Positions 11,241 to 22,141 of a stretch of 64,000 nucleotides of DNA are shown piece after piece. Each line of letters begins with the position of its first letter. Position 1 is the first letter of the stretch. The stretch covers positions 4,665,501 to 4,729,500 of the forward strand of contig CAMRHE010000067.1 in assembly GCA_947044405.1 (NCBI GenBank), given 5' to 3'. The notes under the pieces were generated by a model. The model ran no database searches. It worked only from the letters and a program-made list of their open reading frames with translations, and was not told where the DNA came from. The position numbers were made by a program, and so were the translations under genes. The stretch is from Leptodactylus fallax. Taxonomy: Eukaryota > Chordata > Amphibia > Anura > Leptodactylidae.

Positions 11241-13033
11241 GGAATTACAAGTTCTCTGTCAAGTATCGCAGTGGCAAGTCCAACGCTAACGCTGATGCAC
11301 TCTCAAGGTTGCCTGTGGGAGAAGAACCACCCCGAGAAGACATCTGGGAAGAGGTGGAGATTCCACCATTCTACAACAAGTTTGCCCAACAGGTTGCTAT
11401 TGGTGTCCCTGTAGAAGGAGAATCTCTGGCGAAAACAGCTGCCGAATCCCTCCAGGAGCCATCTCTGTGGAAAACGTTCCAAGAAGAGAGCAGAGTTTTA
11501 GGAGAATTGTCAGATTTCCTGCTTACAGGAAGAATACCAACCCGTGTAAAGAGAGGTCTTCATGACGTGGTATTAAAACGCCTTTGGCGACAGAGGAAGC
11601 GCCTGTTTGTCCAACGAGGCCTTCTACATAGAAACACTCTTGATCCTGTCACAGGTGAAAGGCTTCATCAGATCCTCGTACCAAGAAGAGACGCACAGAT
11701 GATACTTGAGGCGTATCATGACAGATCTGGTCACTTCGGGGTACAAAAGACCGAAGCTACCATCCGTCGTTACTTCTATTGGGTTGGGATGAGGAGTGAC
11801 ATTGAGAGTTGGTGCCGAGAGTGTCCCGCCTGTAGTATCACCAAGGAAGGTCGAAGAGATCAGAAGGCCCCTCTACATCCAATTAAGACTCAAAAGCCGT
11901 GTGAAATTGTTGCTCTGGACCATGTGAAGTTGGGTCCCACACGTTCCGGCTACAGCTACGTTCTGACGATGGTGGATCATTACTCCAAGTTCCTTGTCAT
12001 CGTGCCTGTCAGAGATCTTACGGCAAGAACTACGGCTGAGACCTTCTACGCAGAGTTTGTCCGCCATTACGGTTGTCCTGAGCATATCCTCACCGACCGT
12101 GGATCGGCGTTTGAATCCCAATTGTTCCGTGAGCTGTGTCAGTTCCAAGACTGCAAGAAGTTGCGAACCACAGCGTATCACCCTCAAGGGAATGGTATGT
12201 GCGAGAAGGCAAATCAAGTGATCATCGGCATGCTAAGAACAGCCGCAGTTACACCTGGTGTTGAGTGGCCTGAGCGTATCAAGGACTTGGCCTATATTTA
12301 CAACAACACACCCCAAACATCTACGGGATACACACCATTTTATCTAATGTTTGGAAGACAAGGTCAACCTCCTTCAGACTTAACCCTTGGTGTGAAGGTC
12401 CCTGACACCATCAATCCACTACCCATAACAGACTGGGTTGTTGAACACCGCCGACGTATGGAGGAAGCTAAAGAGATAGTTGAAACGCGCATGGATGAGG
12501 TTCGTAGGAGACAACTGGAGGATTACAACCATCACGCCCATGCAGCGCCCCTGAAAGTTGGCGACCGTGTATGGTTAAGGAATAACCATCGGAATGGGAA
12601 ATTGGATCCATTCTGGGAGAAAGAACCATACAGTGTCATCTCCATACCATATCCTGAATCCGACGTGTATGAGATCTCTAAACCTGGGAGACAGCCCCAA
12701 GTAGTACACCGAAACCGTCTGAAGCTGTGCCTTAAAGAAGGACTACCCACAGAGGTTCCCCCAGCTGAGACAACGAGTACAGAGATCTTGTCACCTTCTG
12801 AAGCGAAAGAGAGACCCCCAACGTTAACTGAGCTTATGTGGGCGCCTAAACTACTACCATTTAGCTGTTATCCACCAATTGCTCTAGTGCAAGAGAACCC
12901 TTCGACAGATGATTTAATTGATTTCAGTGACTCTGTTCCTGATTCAAATCTTGTTCCACTTAGGCGTTCTGAGCGTACCACAAAAGGCATACCTCCAACA
13001 CGCTATAGTGATGCCATGGCTGTCCTTGGGTAA
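11225..13033 (+). CDS. pol: Gypsy integrase
   Basis: About 600 open codons. The first residues (NYKFSVKYRSGKSNANADAL) finish RNase H. Integrase joins the cDNA to host DNA. A zinc-binding H-H-C-C domain is visible as H-X3-H (HDRSGH) and CRECPAC near 11715-11830. The catalytic core has Asp in ALDHVKLG, Asp in ILTDRGSAFES and Glu in GNGMCEKANQ, the DD35E arrangement, with the typical TAYHPQGN before the Glu. A basic C-terminal region (VGDRVWLRNN to VVHRNRLKLC) resembles the GPY/F module. I see no chromodomain. The frame begins within the RNase H break, so it is a 3' part of pol rather than a gene with its own start. The stop is at 13031-13033. Confidence 0.92.
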   Translation: MGLKTRNYKFSVKYRSGKSNANADALSRLPVGEEPPREDIWEEVEIPPFYNKFAQQVAIGVPVEGESLAKTAAESLQEPSLWKTFQEESRVLGELSDFLLTGRIPTRVKRGLHDVVLKRLWRQRKRLFVQRGLLHRNTLDPVTGERLHQILVPRRDAQMILEAYHDRSGHFGVQKTEATIRRYFYWVGMRSDIESWCRECPACSITKEGRRDQKAPLHPIKTQKPCEIVALDHVKLGPTRSGYSYVLTMVDHYSKFLVIVPVRDLTARTTAETFYAEFVRHYGCPEHILTDRGSAFESQLFRELCQFQDCKKLRTTAYHPQGNGMCEKANQVIIGMLRTAAVTPGVEWPERIKDLAYIYNNTPQTSTGYTPFYLMFGRQGQPPSDLTLGVKVPDTINPLPITDWVVEHRRRMEEAKEIVETRMDEVRRRQLEDYNHHAHAAPLKVGDRVWLRNNHRNGKLDPFWEKEPYSVISIPYPESDVYEISKPGRQPQVVHRNRLKLCLKEGLPTEVPPAETTSTEILSPSEAKERPPTLTELMWAPKLLPFSCYPPIALVQENPSTDDLIDFSDSVPDSNLVPLRRSERTTKGIPPTRYSDAMAVLG

Positions 13034-13600
13034 AAGAGGTTAACTGTCTCTGCTTCTGTATATATGTTATTCCTGCTCTGATTACATTAATGTTTTTCCT
13101 GTGTGTATATACAGTATATATATAATATCTTGCCATGTAATATAGTATTTACATTTATATGCAACAATCCAAGCCATAGTGCCTGGCTCACCGAGCCAAG
13201 GAAGTTCTGTTACCCCATTGCGGTATGGACATTCGTGCTAGAGTGCCTACTCTTCCTTACAGAAAGGACTGTTTATTGTTTCTCAGAGAGACTCTCATGA
13301 TAATGGACACTCACGAAATTTGTGCCAGAGAGCCTCTGGACCCATTTGCACTACTGTTGTTTCTATATGGACTGTCTGATGGTACCGCCAAAAGGTTCCA
13401 TAAGTCTGAGTTTAATTATCTCTCCGTTACCCTTCAGACTTCTCATGGACATTCCAGGACTATGCCGGGAGGTCTTACCTCAAGTTTCTAAGTATTATAT
13501 TTTTCTAAACTGTTAGTGACATTTGCACTTTATTCGTATTTATTAACGTTATGTTACATTTCTCACCTTCACCCCAGCCCGTCGCCGAGGTCGGCTCAGT

Positions 13601-13613
13601 GAAAGAGGGGGAG
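13601..13613 (+). promoter_or_regulatory. Gypsy polypurine tract
   Basis: GAAAGAGGGGGAG lies two bases before the 3' LTR and would prime plus-strand DNA synthesis. The same purine core is repeated twice in the leader. Confidence 0.85.
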
Positions 13614-13615
13614 TA

Positions 13616-14737
13616 TGTGGCATCCCAGAGCTGGCTATGGCTGGGCTGAGGGTGATCTCTGTGCATTGTATTATTTCCTGTTGCTTCATAGCCTGTGTGA
13701 CATAGCAGGGGGTCCTGAGTCTCACACAACACAGCGCCACCTAGTGAGCCTCACACATGCATTACACCTCCCATAGGATTGAATAGTAACCAAATGTCCA
13801 ATGGGAGGACATCGCCTGGGAAAAGGGGAGGAGTCAGCTGATCACTGGGTCCCCATGGTAACACCCCTGCAGGAAGGTCCTGCGTGTGAGGAGTTAGAAG
13901 TGTGGAGTGTTAGGAGGAGGAGGTGAGGAGATAAGTGTGATGTCCTGTGAAGAAAGCAGTGAGTTTAGTGCAGGAATCTCAAGTCCTAGACAGGCCCAGG
14001 AAGGTTGGAGAGCTGACATACTCCAGCTATTCAGAAGATCCTGTCCCCTGTCTGCCTAGCCATCGCCCTGAAGGAAGTCAAGCATCATTATCTTGTCAGC
14101 ATGAGACTGTGGAGAGAACATTCTGGAACACGTGCTCCATAGCAAGTATCACAGGATCCAGGGGCCAAGGCCAGACCTGTGGAATATCCTTCCACCCTGA
14201 CTATTGCACCCCCGAAACTCTGAGCTATCAGGACCACATAACGTGAGTGGGGAATATTATGTACTAGTATCATGGTGGGCATCCTCCTATGAGCCAAATA
14301 GGAGCCCAGACGCACCTTAGGGCTGTAACACTGAAGTATAAGGGGCTAGGAACACCTTTCATCAAGTCTACCCTGCACCCCAGGACTTTGCTGTGTCACC
14401 AGGCGTACCCCGTTGTTTTGTATTGAAGAAACTGTTTAAGCATTTGTGCCTCCACACCCATGGAAGTAAAAGTTCAACTTTACAACCGTTTCTGTGTCTG
14501 ACTCTGCACCGACAACATCAGGGCGCCCCAAACACCACCAGTCGGCACAGTATAGGGGAAGCGCCCTGGGGGAACAATCACCACCAACATTTGTGCAGCC
14601 CCCTCATCACCGGTACCAGTGGTGGTAACGTGGGACAGCACCAGCGCTGCGCCCTCGTGCCCAGAGACCGTGACAAGTCTGCGCTGTTTACACCCCGCAA
14701 TCCCAACTGCAGCGTTACCTTCCATCTGGTCACCGCA
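13616..14737 (+). repeat. Gypsy 3' LTR
   Basis: It matches 6127-7247 end to end with about 12 substitutions and one single-base indel (an extra C in CACCCCCGAA). Several of the differences are G/A or C/T. Confidence 0.95.
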
Positions 14738-15639
14738 TTCACATTGGACTGTACTGCAGATTCAATTATGAGGCTCATTATACAGTTTATATAGTAATAT
14801 TATGTACATTTACATTTAATGTCTTGTAGCCTAGAGCTGCAACACATTACATTAAAATGATCTGAAAACTCAGATTTAGAATGGTTGTCTGAGACTAGGT
14901 TTTAACCCCCACAGTTGTAGGTATGCTGAATGAAGACCCTTTTCAATAGACTCACCTTTTGAAAAGGTTTGTGTTCCCTATTGTGCTTGGGGGTCAGAAG
15001 ATGCACTCATGCATCATTTTCTTTCAGAGACATGGCATGCAGTACTCACATGATTCTTCTATTGAAATCCACCCCCTACTGTATAGGTACAAGCATCTGG
15101 ATAAGGAGCTCTATGTATACACTATAATAATACTTTTTATTTATATAGCGCCAACATATTCTGCAGCTCTGTACAATTTGTAGGGTTCAAGAACAGACAA
15201 AAAAGATACATTACAAAGAATTAGTCAATTCACACAATGGGACACACACAATGCCCAAATACCTTATACCCTTGTGCAGAACTGTAGCTAGACTTTCCCT
15301 TACCCAGGGCAAAGGTTCTGTTTTTCCTTACGCTGTATCTATGCCTCACTAGCCCTCGCATAGCTATGTCTGCCTTGTGCAGGATGGTAATCGGACAGTC
15401 AAGTCTGTACATGGTGTGCAGAAGTGCATGTGGATTTGTTGTACACTATAGCTTTAAGCCATAGATTGCAGTGCTGGGTTCAGTCTGGGTCACATGTGGG
15501 AGTATGCTTTAAAGAGTCCCCATGCAGCATATCAAAGCATGCCTTGTAGGTAGTTAGTAAGTAGAGAAAAAATAGCACTCACAAATTGACATACCACCCC
15601 TTGAAAAAATAGCACAGATAATAGGTGCAATATCCAAAG
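14738..15639. other. No gene; one repeat tail
   Basis: Apart from the SINE/LINE-like tail at 15122-15215 I recognise nothing here. Confidence 0.4.
15122..15215 (-). repeat. Tail fragment like the SINE at 36395
   Basis: TTTATATAGCGCCAACATAT followed by TCTGCAGCTCTGTACA matches the tail of the repeat at 36395-36635 (TATAGCGCCATCATATTC, TACAGCGCTTTACA). The tRNA-like head is absent. Confidence 0.5.
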
Positions 15640-16060
15640 CAACAGTGAGCCGTTACACTGAAGTTGGACTACCTGAGGCGTCCCAAGAGGGTACTGGAAT
15701 TCACACCGATAAAGCACCTGACACTGGACTGCTGAAGAGTCAAAGTAGTGGGCACGCTCTACTGCCCTTGTGCATCCCTGAAACTACAGTATGTAAGACT
15801 GGCAAGAAACTAATCCTAACTACTGAACCTGCATGAGACTGATTAGACTGGTGAGCAATCAAATCCTATGGAGAATGAATGGGATATGCTTGTGTATGGA
15901 TTACCTGTATAGTCACCCCGTGGCCTTGAGACACAAGAGCTATGTACTTACTGAGCCATGGAATTGGTGTACAACACATTTCTGTGAGGTTGGAACGGTG
16001 TGTGGCTGCTTCTGAATTGCCACCTGAGACCTGCTGAGGGAAAGAGGGGGATGCTGTAGG
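15640..16060 (+). repeat. Possible gypsy 3'-end relic
   Basis: GGGAAAGAGGGGGA at 16038-16051 is very like the gypsy polypurine tract, and is followed by TGCTGTAGGAGACTGCC, a possible LTR start. Upstream frames have no recognisable domain and I could not find the LTR end. Confidence 0.25.
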
Positions 16061-16759
16061 AGACTGCCACCTCGCCTGAACAGACTATCACATGGACAGT
16101 GTGTTCTCTTATGCCAAAATGTGTGTTTCTTTAAGAACTGTACCTGTGTATAGCTGCAATGCTGTGATCGCTTTTATAGATTGTCAGTAACCACCAAGCT
16201 AGTTGCCTTTTGTAACACTTCTCGAACTATCAAGTTCATTGTCTCTTTTCTTGCCTGCTGAGCATACGTTTAATAGATGTATCACAGTGAATACAATTTT
16301 TAACCTCTGTAAAGCTATGTTCAGAATAATAGAAAAAGAGATAAACATTACTGATAATATGGGGATTCTGTAAAGTATACATTTTCTGTTAAGGTTTGCA
16401 ATATCTGTAGGATAATAACATTGAACAGAATCTTCCAAACAACAATACAAAATCTCAATGTCATTTATTACGTGCCAGAATCCATGAAAAACTTACATAC
16501 CCTCTGGCAAGCTTACGACTGTGTAGATACTATGTGTCAAATATTCATAAATATAATGCATTCATTTGCTTGGTATTGTTGCTATTTTAGTTCACCGAGA
16601 TTTCAGTCTTTTCAATCGTGGGGAAGATTTATCCAAGTAGTACAAAGGGAAAGTGATGGAGTTGTCTATTGTCTGAGATATTACATTTTCTATTAAACTA
16701 TTTCCTTTTTACCGAAATATTTATAGGAAATACTAGCCTTTAAAACCACCATAAAATAG

Positions 16760-16960
16760 CACAATCCAGCTGCCATTCAGTGCCCAAATAATATTACCAT
16801 ACAATGCCTAAATAAGTCTTCCATATAGTATGTAAATAATACTACCAAATAGTATTAATACTACACAAACAGTTATACAAACAGTTTCCCACATAATGCT
16901 GCCATTCAGTGTCCAAATATTACTGTAATACAGTGTCCAAATAATATCACTGTTAAATTC
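16760..16960. repeat. Degenerate minisatellite (CAGTGTCCAAATAATA type)
   Basis: Units of about 27-31 bp recur with variation: CAGTGCCCAAATAATATTACCAT, CAATGCCTAAATAAGTCTTCCAT, CAGTGTCCAAATATTACTGTAA and CAGTGTCCAAATAATATCACTG. The ...AGTGTCC/AATAAT... wording is reminiscent of the arrays at 21465 and 30655. Confidence 0.6.
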
Positions 16961-18928
16961 TTAAATACTGAACTATACTAATAAAGTACTTAGTGTTCTA
17001 GGGAAGGAATAAGGCTATATTTTGCCTCAGGCTTGTCACATTCAGCTCCTCTCTCTCCCATATACAGATCAATGGAGAGAGAGGTCCATGCTGTGTTATA
17101 TAATAGTGACACTGTTATATCAATTGTTTTTATGTCAATTGTTCTTTTTATGACCTAACTTCGAAAAACACAAAAACTGTATACTTTGCTCCCATGATAC
17201 ATTTTCATATAATCCTTTTGATTTTGGTAAAAGTGTTGTCCATATGCTTTTTTATGGAATATCATGGATGTCATGGAGGGAGTCCATTGTTAAGCATTAC
17301 TCTTTCCCCACTCTTCCTTGAATTACATGGATGGCCATTTATCTAAATTTTAGCTATGTAATTCTACATATTCCCTGCGGTGGCCATTGTATGCGGATAT
17401 GCCTGGGTGAATCCTGCTTCACCTTTAAAGTTTCCTGAGATATCACTATTTAAGGTTAAGGCCCCATGTAGCGGACCGCAGTGAAAAAGCTCTGCGGGAA
17501 AAAAACACGGCGTAAATGCATGGTAGTTTTTCCCACATCGTTTTTCACAGAAAGTTCACAGAGGTTTCCTCTGCGGACTTTCTGCTTCAATTATACCTAT
17601 AGGGAAACCGACATAATTTCTGTAGATATAATTGATATGCTGCGATTTCCAAAACCGCAACGGTTTTGGAAATTGCAGCATTTCTGCTGCGAGTATTTTA
17701 CTGCAATGTGTGGATGGGATTCATTAACTGTGTCGTTTACTCCGGGATTGCGAGCAGCTGCAACTATATTTTTAACCAATGATAACTCTGGAAAATTTCC
17801 AGAAATATTCTTTCATATGACACCAAAAGGAGTGTTTTCTATATATTATGTTATAGATATATATCTCTTTTTTGTGACCCCGTAGTCTCCATGCATTATA
17901 TAAGACCCTTTACAAACCCTACAACTGTACTCTGGTGAAAAGCAGTGTACAGCTCTCAATACAGAAAAAAGGAAAAGACCAAACAAGCAGAAGATTTCAT
18001 AGAAAGGATGCAACATTTGTTAATAAGTACAATAAGTATATTGAAAAATGTATTAATAACACAAATACTCCCAGAAAATAAAAAATTGTTCAAAAGTTTA
18101 GTTACCCTTTAAATAAGTCAACCAGCTGTGTAAGAACATAATGGCTGACATGTAAGATTCCTGCACCTCAGTACAGATGAATAGGGCTCATCACATTGTC
18201 CTATCACAAGGCAAGGGAAAGGAGCTGGGGGCTCATGCGCCCTCTATTGGATGTAACAGATCCTCAATTTGCTTTTGACTCACTGAGCCTTCAGCAGCAA
18301 AGGGATCTTAGCCAAGCCAATTTCACTTATCTGCAAGAGATTCTTGTCCCTAACCCACACATTGTCCTACTGTCAGTGTCTGAGTTCAGCTTTGGCTGTG
18401 TATGAACCCAGCCACTATCAAGTCATAATACAACATTTTAATAGTTGAAAATTGAAAGGCTTTTTCTGCAATGTCAATATTGATGACCTCTCTTTAAGAT
18501 GAGCTAACAATATCAGATCAATGCAGTTCCGACTGGTCTGACTCTTGACACCCCCATGACCCCATGGCCAGCTGTTCGAAGGTGCCGGTTGAGCACTTAG
18601 GCCACTTCATTATCAGGCAAAACACTGTCATTTCTGTAGAGGTTAGGCTTGGTACGACTGTACAGTCTCAGTCTCTTGAAAAGGATGAAACTGCTGTCAG
18701 CTGCGCATACACTACAAAATGTATGGCATGGCCTCAACAATAAACTGATTGGAGTGCCAAGTGTCAGACCCCTCCAAACTGATATTAGTGAATTATACTA
18801 AGAATAAACCATCAATTATAATTCCGAGAAAACCCTACTAAGTTTTCCAAACACACAATCCTCATCCTTTCCTTTGTTTCCCAACTGAGCTGTTTATTTA
18901 ACCGGTGTGACATTACAGCTACTTTACA
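16961..18928. other. No gene; contains one dispersed repeat
   Basis: Apart from the repeat at 17458-17740 I recognise nothing supportable. ACCCTTTAAAT near 18108 could be the end of a T2-type MITE. Confidence 0.4.
17458..17740 (-). repeat. Dispersed MITE-like repeat, family G, copy 1
   Basis: AAGGCCCCATGTAGCGG at the left and the inner ATTGATATGCTGCGATTT, ATTGCAGCA and GTGTGGATGGGAT blocks match the reverse complement of the repeat at 43508-43828. A perfect short palindrome, CCAAAACCGCAACGGTTTTGG, lies in the middle. It is non-coding. Confidence 0.65.
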
Positions 18929-19155
18929 CTAGATTCACACTAGCGTCCAGGTCTCCGTCATTCGGGTCCACGTGGGTATAAAAGATGGAGACTATGTCTG
19001 CCTAAAAAGCGGTTACCAGTAGAAAGCTACAGACCCTATAGACTAGAATGGGGTCCACCGGGTTTCCGCCTTGCAGGACTTTTCTCTCCACCATTTTTAA
19101 GCAGATTCTGCAGCAAAGTCTCCTACGGAGACTCTAACGCAGGTATGAATTCAGC
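18929..19155. repeat. MITE, TTCACAC-terminal family, copy 1
   Basis: It shares AAAAAGCGGTTACC, GGGGTCC, GGGTTTCC and CAGGACTTTTCTC blocks with the element at 45491-45736, and starts CTAGATTCACACTAGCG. The right end (ATGAATTCAG) is degraded. Confidence 0.6.
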
Positions 19156-20813
19156 CTTACATCCAATCTGGGAAGGAATACCTCTAAATAGACAATGTTG
19201 CAAATTAGAACATTGCAAACATACAGAAAAGCAGCACAATCTGCTGTACGACTGTGTAGATGCTTCTTACAGTATATAACAAGTCCGATCAATTCAATTT
19301 AAGTTCCTTTTCACTGGGTAATTCCATTTGTGACAGGAGGACAGTAACTTTTATAAGTATACTTTTTACAAGATGAAGGGCTTATTATTTTCTATGCTAT
19401 ATTTTTTTGAGTTTATGCTACCCATACATAGAAATCATGGGGCGAAATTTAATGAAATTTAGAATTGGGCCACTTTCCTAAAAGTGCAGGTTAAAGAATG
19501 GCAGTGGTTGTAGAAATAATGTATTTTCTTTTGATATTTTTAAGAAATTGTATTTGAAGAATAAAAAAAGAAAAACAAAAAAAAACTAAGCAACAATTGC
19601 AGCAATAGTGTGCTTACCTCTGCTTACCTCTGTCTACAGAGCCTACTAGTCCAGCTGACAGGCAGAATAGGATAACCCTTTCAACTCCATCTTTCTCCAC
19701 TGCCTCTCTTATTAGACTATATAATGACCTACGGCTACTTTTTCATTAAATGGCAGGGCAGATGGTATCATAAATCTCTACAAAAAAAAGCAGGGAAGAA
19801 GGATTTACTTTGATCTTCTTCAATGTCTGCTATAGTCTAAGTATTATGAGGACCCTGCAGGCCCCCTCCCTCCATGGACCCCATAGCAGCTAGCTCCAGG
19901 GCAGGTATGCCATGCACGCCACCAGTTCTTCCATTGTTATATTTCTCAGTCCTTCTTAATATTCGACATTTTTCTGTATTAAATAAAACTCAAAATGAGA
20001 TAATTCAATCTGTGTAATATAATACAAGGACACTTTATGGTGAATTTCATAGAATGTGGACAGAAATTCTAGGCAATTAGGCACAGAAAAAGCCAATAAA
20101 ATATTCCCCATTACAGGGCTTTGAAGTAGTATCTGGCCGCTGTTTGGACCATGAACTTGTTCTATATTCCTGCTTGGTGTTATCGAATAATTTACCGAGG
20201 CCAAGACCGGGCTGCTCATACACAATAGAAGACTTTTCCTTCTTCCTATTTTTCTTAGCTTGGTAAAGCTCAACAAGAAAGTCCCTGGAGCAAAATTATT
20301 AGAAGCTGAATTCTTTCAAATGCTTTATGTTACTGAGCTTTGTGATTTTAATAGCAAGAAATAAAATAAAATGAGAATATACTGAGCTGTTCACAGTTGT
20401 GGTGTTTATTATAGGAGTTAAGGAAAGAAAAAAAAGAAAAACTTACTAAACTTTGGCAGACAAAATAAAGTATATAATTTCCACAGGTAAAAAACAACAT
20501 AGTATATATAAAGGGATTTGACTGGGAATAATACTCACTGCACCATGGCAGCAAAGTTACTGATATACACTCCCGTTCCCCCAATTTTAACATTCTTAGC
20601 ATACTGTTGGGGCTGGAAGTCTCCTGGTGATGGGCAGACTGGGTCACATGACCAATCCTTCTATGCTCTGCATAGCATACAAGCAGCAGGAGTAGAGCAG
20701 AGTCAGTCATCTGACCTAGAATGTCACCAGAGACGGCAGAGAGAGAAGAATTCTGGCCCTCCGCAATGCTCTGAGAATGTAGGAATCGGCACAATAGGTG
20801 ATCAAGGTGTATT
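19156..20813. other. No gene recognised
   Basis: Short frames only; an A-rich patch lies at about 19560-19590. Confidence 0.4.
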
Positions 20814-21904
20814 CAGGGGCGTAGCTACCAGGGTAGCTGCAGTAGCAGCTGCCACAGGGCCCGGGACATTACGGGGCCCCGCGGGCCCCCGATGGCTTTT
20901 TTTTTTGTTTTGTTTTTTATAGTCCGTTATCTGCTGGAGTAACCCCAGCAGGTAACGGGCCCTATATACTTACTGTTCCCCGAGGTCCCGCTCACAGCCG
21001 CCTGCGCTTCCGATTCTGCGGAGGCGGCTGTGAGCAGGAGCGGGGATCGGTATGTGAGGCCGCGGCCCGAACCCCACAATCTCTGCTATCATTATACTTC
21101 GGGGTCTTTTCAGACCCCGGAGTATAATAATCGGAGGCCCAGGGGAGGTGAGGGAACATAAAAAACAATGTACTTACCTGTCCTACGCTTCTCCAGGCTT
21201 CGGGCCTGTTTGGTGACGTCCCAGACGTCAGCCGACGTCATTTTGCGTCGCAACGCAGGCCCGCGTCACGTGACGCCGGCCTGGTCCAACATTGAAGAAG
21301 GCCGGAGTAGCGCACGGGCATGCACCGGAGCGAGGAACAGGTAAGCAATGTTGTTTTTTTATGTTTCTATCCTCCCCTGGATCTCCGATCATTATACTCT
21401 GGGGTCTGAAAAGACTCCAGAGTATAATAATTGTTCATGGGTGGTCCACAATGGGTCATATAATAGTGTGTGCAGGGGCCACTATCGGGCAAAAACCCAG
21501 GGCGGGGGCCACTATGGGGAATAATAGTGTCTGCAGGGGCCACTATGGGGATAATAGTGTGCAGGGGCCACTATGGGGAATAATAGTGTGTGCAGGGGCC
21601 ACTATGGGGCAAAATACTCAGTGCAGGGGCCACTATGGGACATTATTCTGTGTGCAGGGGCCACTATGGGACATGATACTGTGTGCAGGGGCCACTATGG
21701 GGCAAAATACTCAGTGCAGGGGCCACTATGGGGAATAATAGTGTGTGCAGGGGCCACTATGGGGAATGATACTGTGTGCAGGGGCCACTATGGGGCAAAA
21801 TTGGAGGGGGGCGGTCCGGGGGGAGGGGTCGGGGGCGGCGGTTCGGGGGGGGCCCCATGTCAAATGTTCGCCTTGGGGCCCAGCCATTCCTAGTTACGCC
21901 ACTG
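20814..21904. mobile_element. Non-autonomous hAT-type element
   Basis: The left end CAGGGGCGTAGCTACCA and the reversed right end CAGTGGCGTAACTAGGA are terminal inverted repeats. The eight flanking bases are GGTGTATT (20806-20813) and GGAGTATT (21905-21912), seven of eight identical, which is the hAT-type target duplication. Inside are an inverted-repeat module (about 21090-21170 against 21358-21432, containing GACCCCGGAGTATAATAAT) and a minisatellite (21465-21797). There is no transposase; the open frames come from the minisatellite. It must have depended on a transposase supplied elsewhere. Confidence 0.85.
21465..21797 (+). repeat. 31 bp minisatellite inside the hAT element
   Basis: About ten or eleven units of roughly 25-31 bp carry the core GTGCAGGGGCCACTATGGG followed by variable AATAATAGTGT, ACATGATACTGT or CAAAATACTCA. 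Two larger groups of units appear duplicated. The same unit in reverse complement occurs at 30655-30905. Confidence 0.9.
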
Positions 21905-22141
21905 GGAGTATTAGTAAGTTTGCTGATATGGTGCACTGCCCAAAATTATTACTCGCCGCATAACACCCTTAATTGAAAAGAAAACATATGCAAAAATTTG
22001 GTTAGTGTCCTATAAATTTGATCTGTGCAGGGCCAGATGATCATTGTTGCTGAAGGAGCTCCATTTTCCATCTATGGCCTAAAGGGGCCCCATTCAGCAC
22101 AATGTAGAGGACTAATGTTGTGGGCAGAGTATTTAGTATAC

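Larger units (their letters stand above)
6127..14737 (+). mobile_element. Ty3/gypsy LTR retrotransposon, nearly complete
   Basis: An 8.6 kb element with two long LTRs (6127-7247 and 13616-14737), a primer-binding-like site, gag, protease, RT, RNase H and integrase in that order, then about 570 bp of non-coding sequence and a polypurine tract. Protease-RT-RNase H-integrase is the Ty3/gypsy (Metaviridae) order. The flanking ATTCA at 6122-6126 and 14737-14741 suggests a 4-5 bp target duplication; the last A of the LTR is ambiguous with the duplication. By eye I count about 13 differences between the LTRs, near 98.8 percent identity, so the insertion is recent. Coding lesions are one stop in gag and two apparent frameshifts in pol. 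I see no chromodomain and no env. The exact lineage within Ty3/gypsy was not determined. Confidence 0.95.

Noticed and set aside
8078..13033. Open frames of 60-134 codons on the minus strand and in other frames across the gypsy element
   Set aside because: They overlap strongly conserved gag-pol sequence and have no domain content; they are shadows of the real frames.
13225..13491. Open frame of 88 codons after integrase, considered as an env or accessory gene
   Set aside because: No signal peptide, membrane segment or family motif is visible, and a gypsy element of this layout needs none. I treat it as non-coding.
21292..21976. Open frames of up to 148 codons with repeated GHYG and CAGATMG sequence
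   Set aside because: They are produced by the 31 bp minisatellite, whose unit lacks stops in some frames. No protein family is implied.
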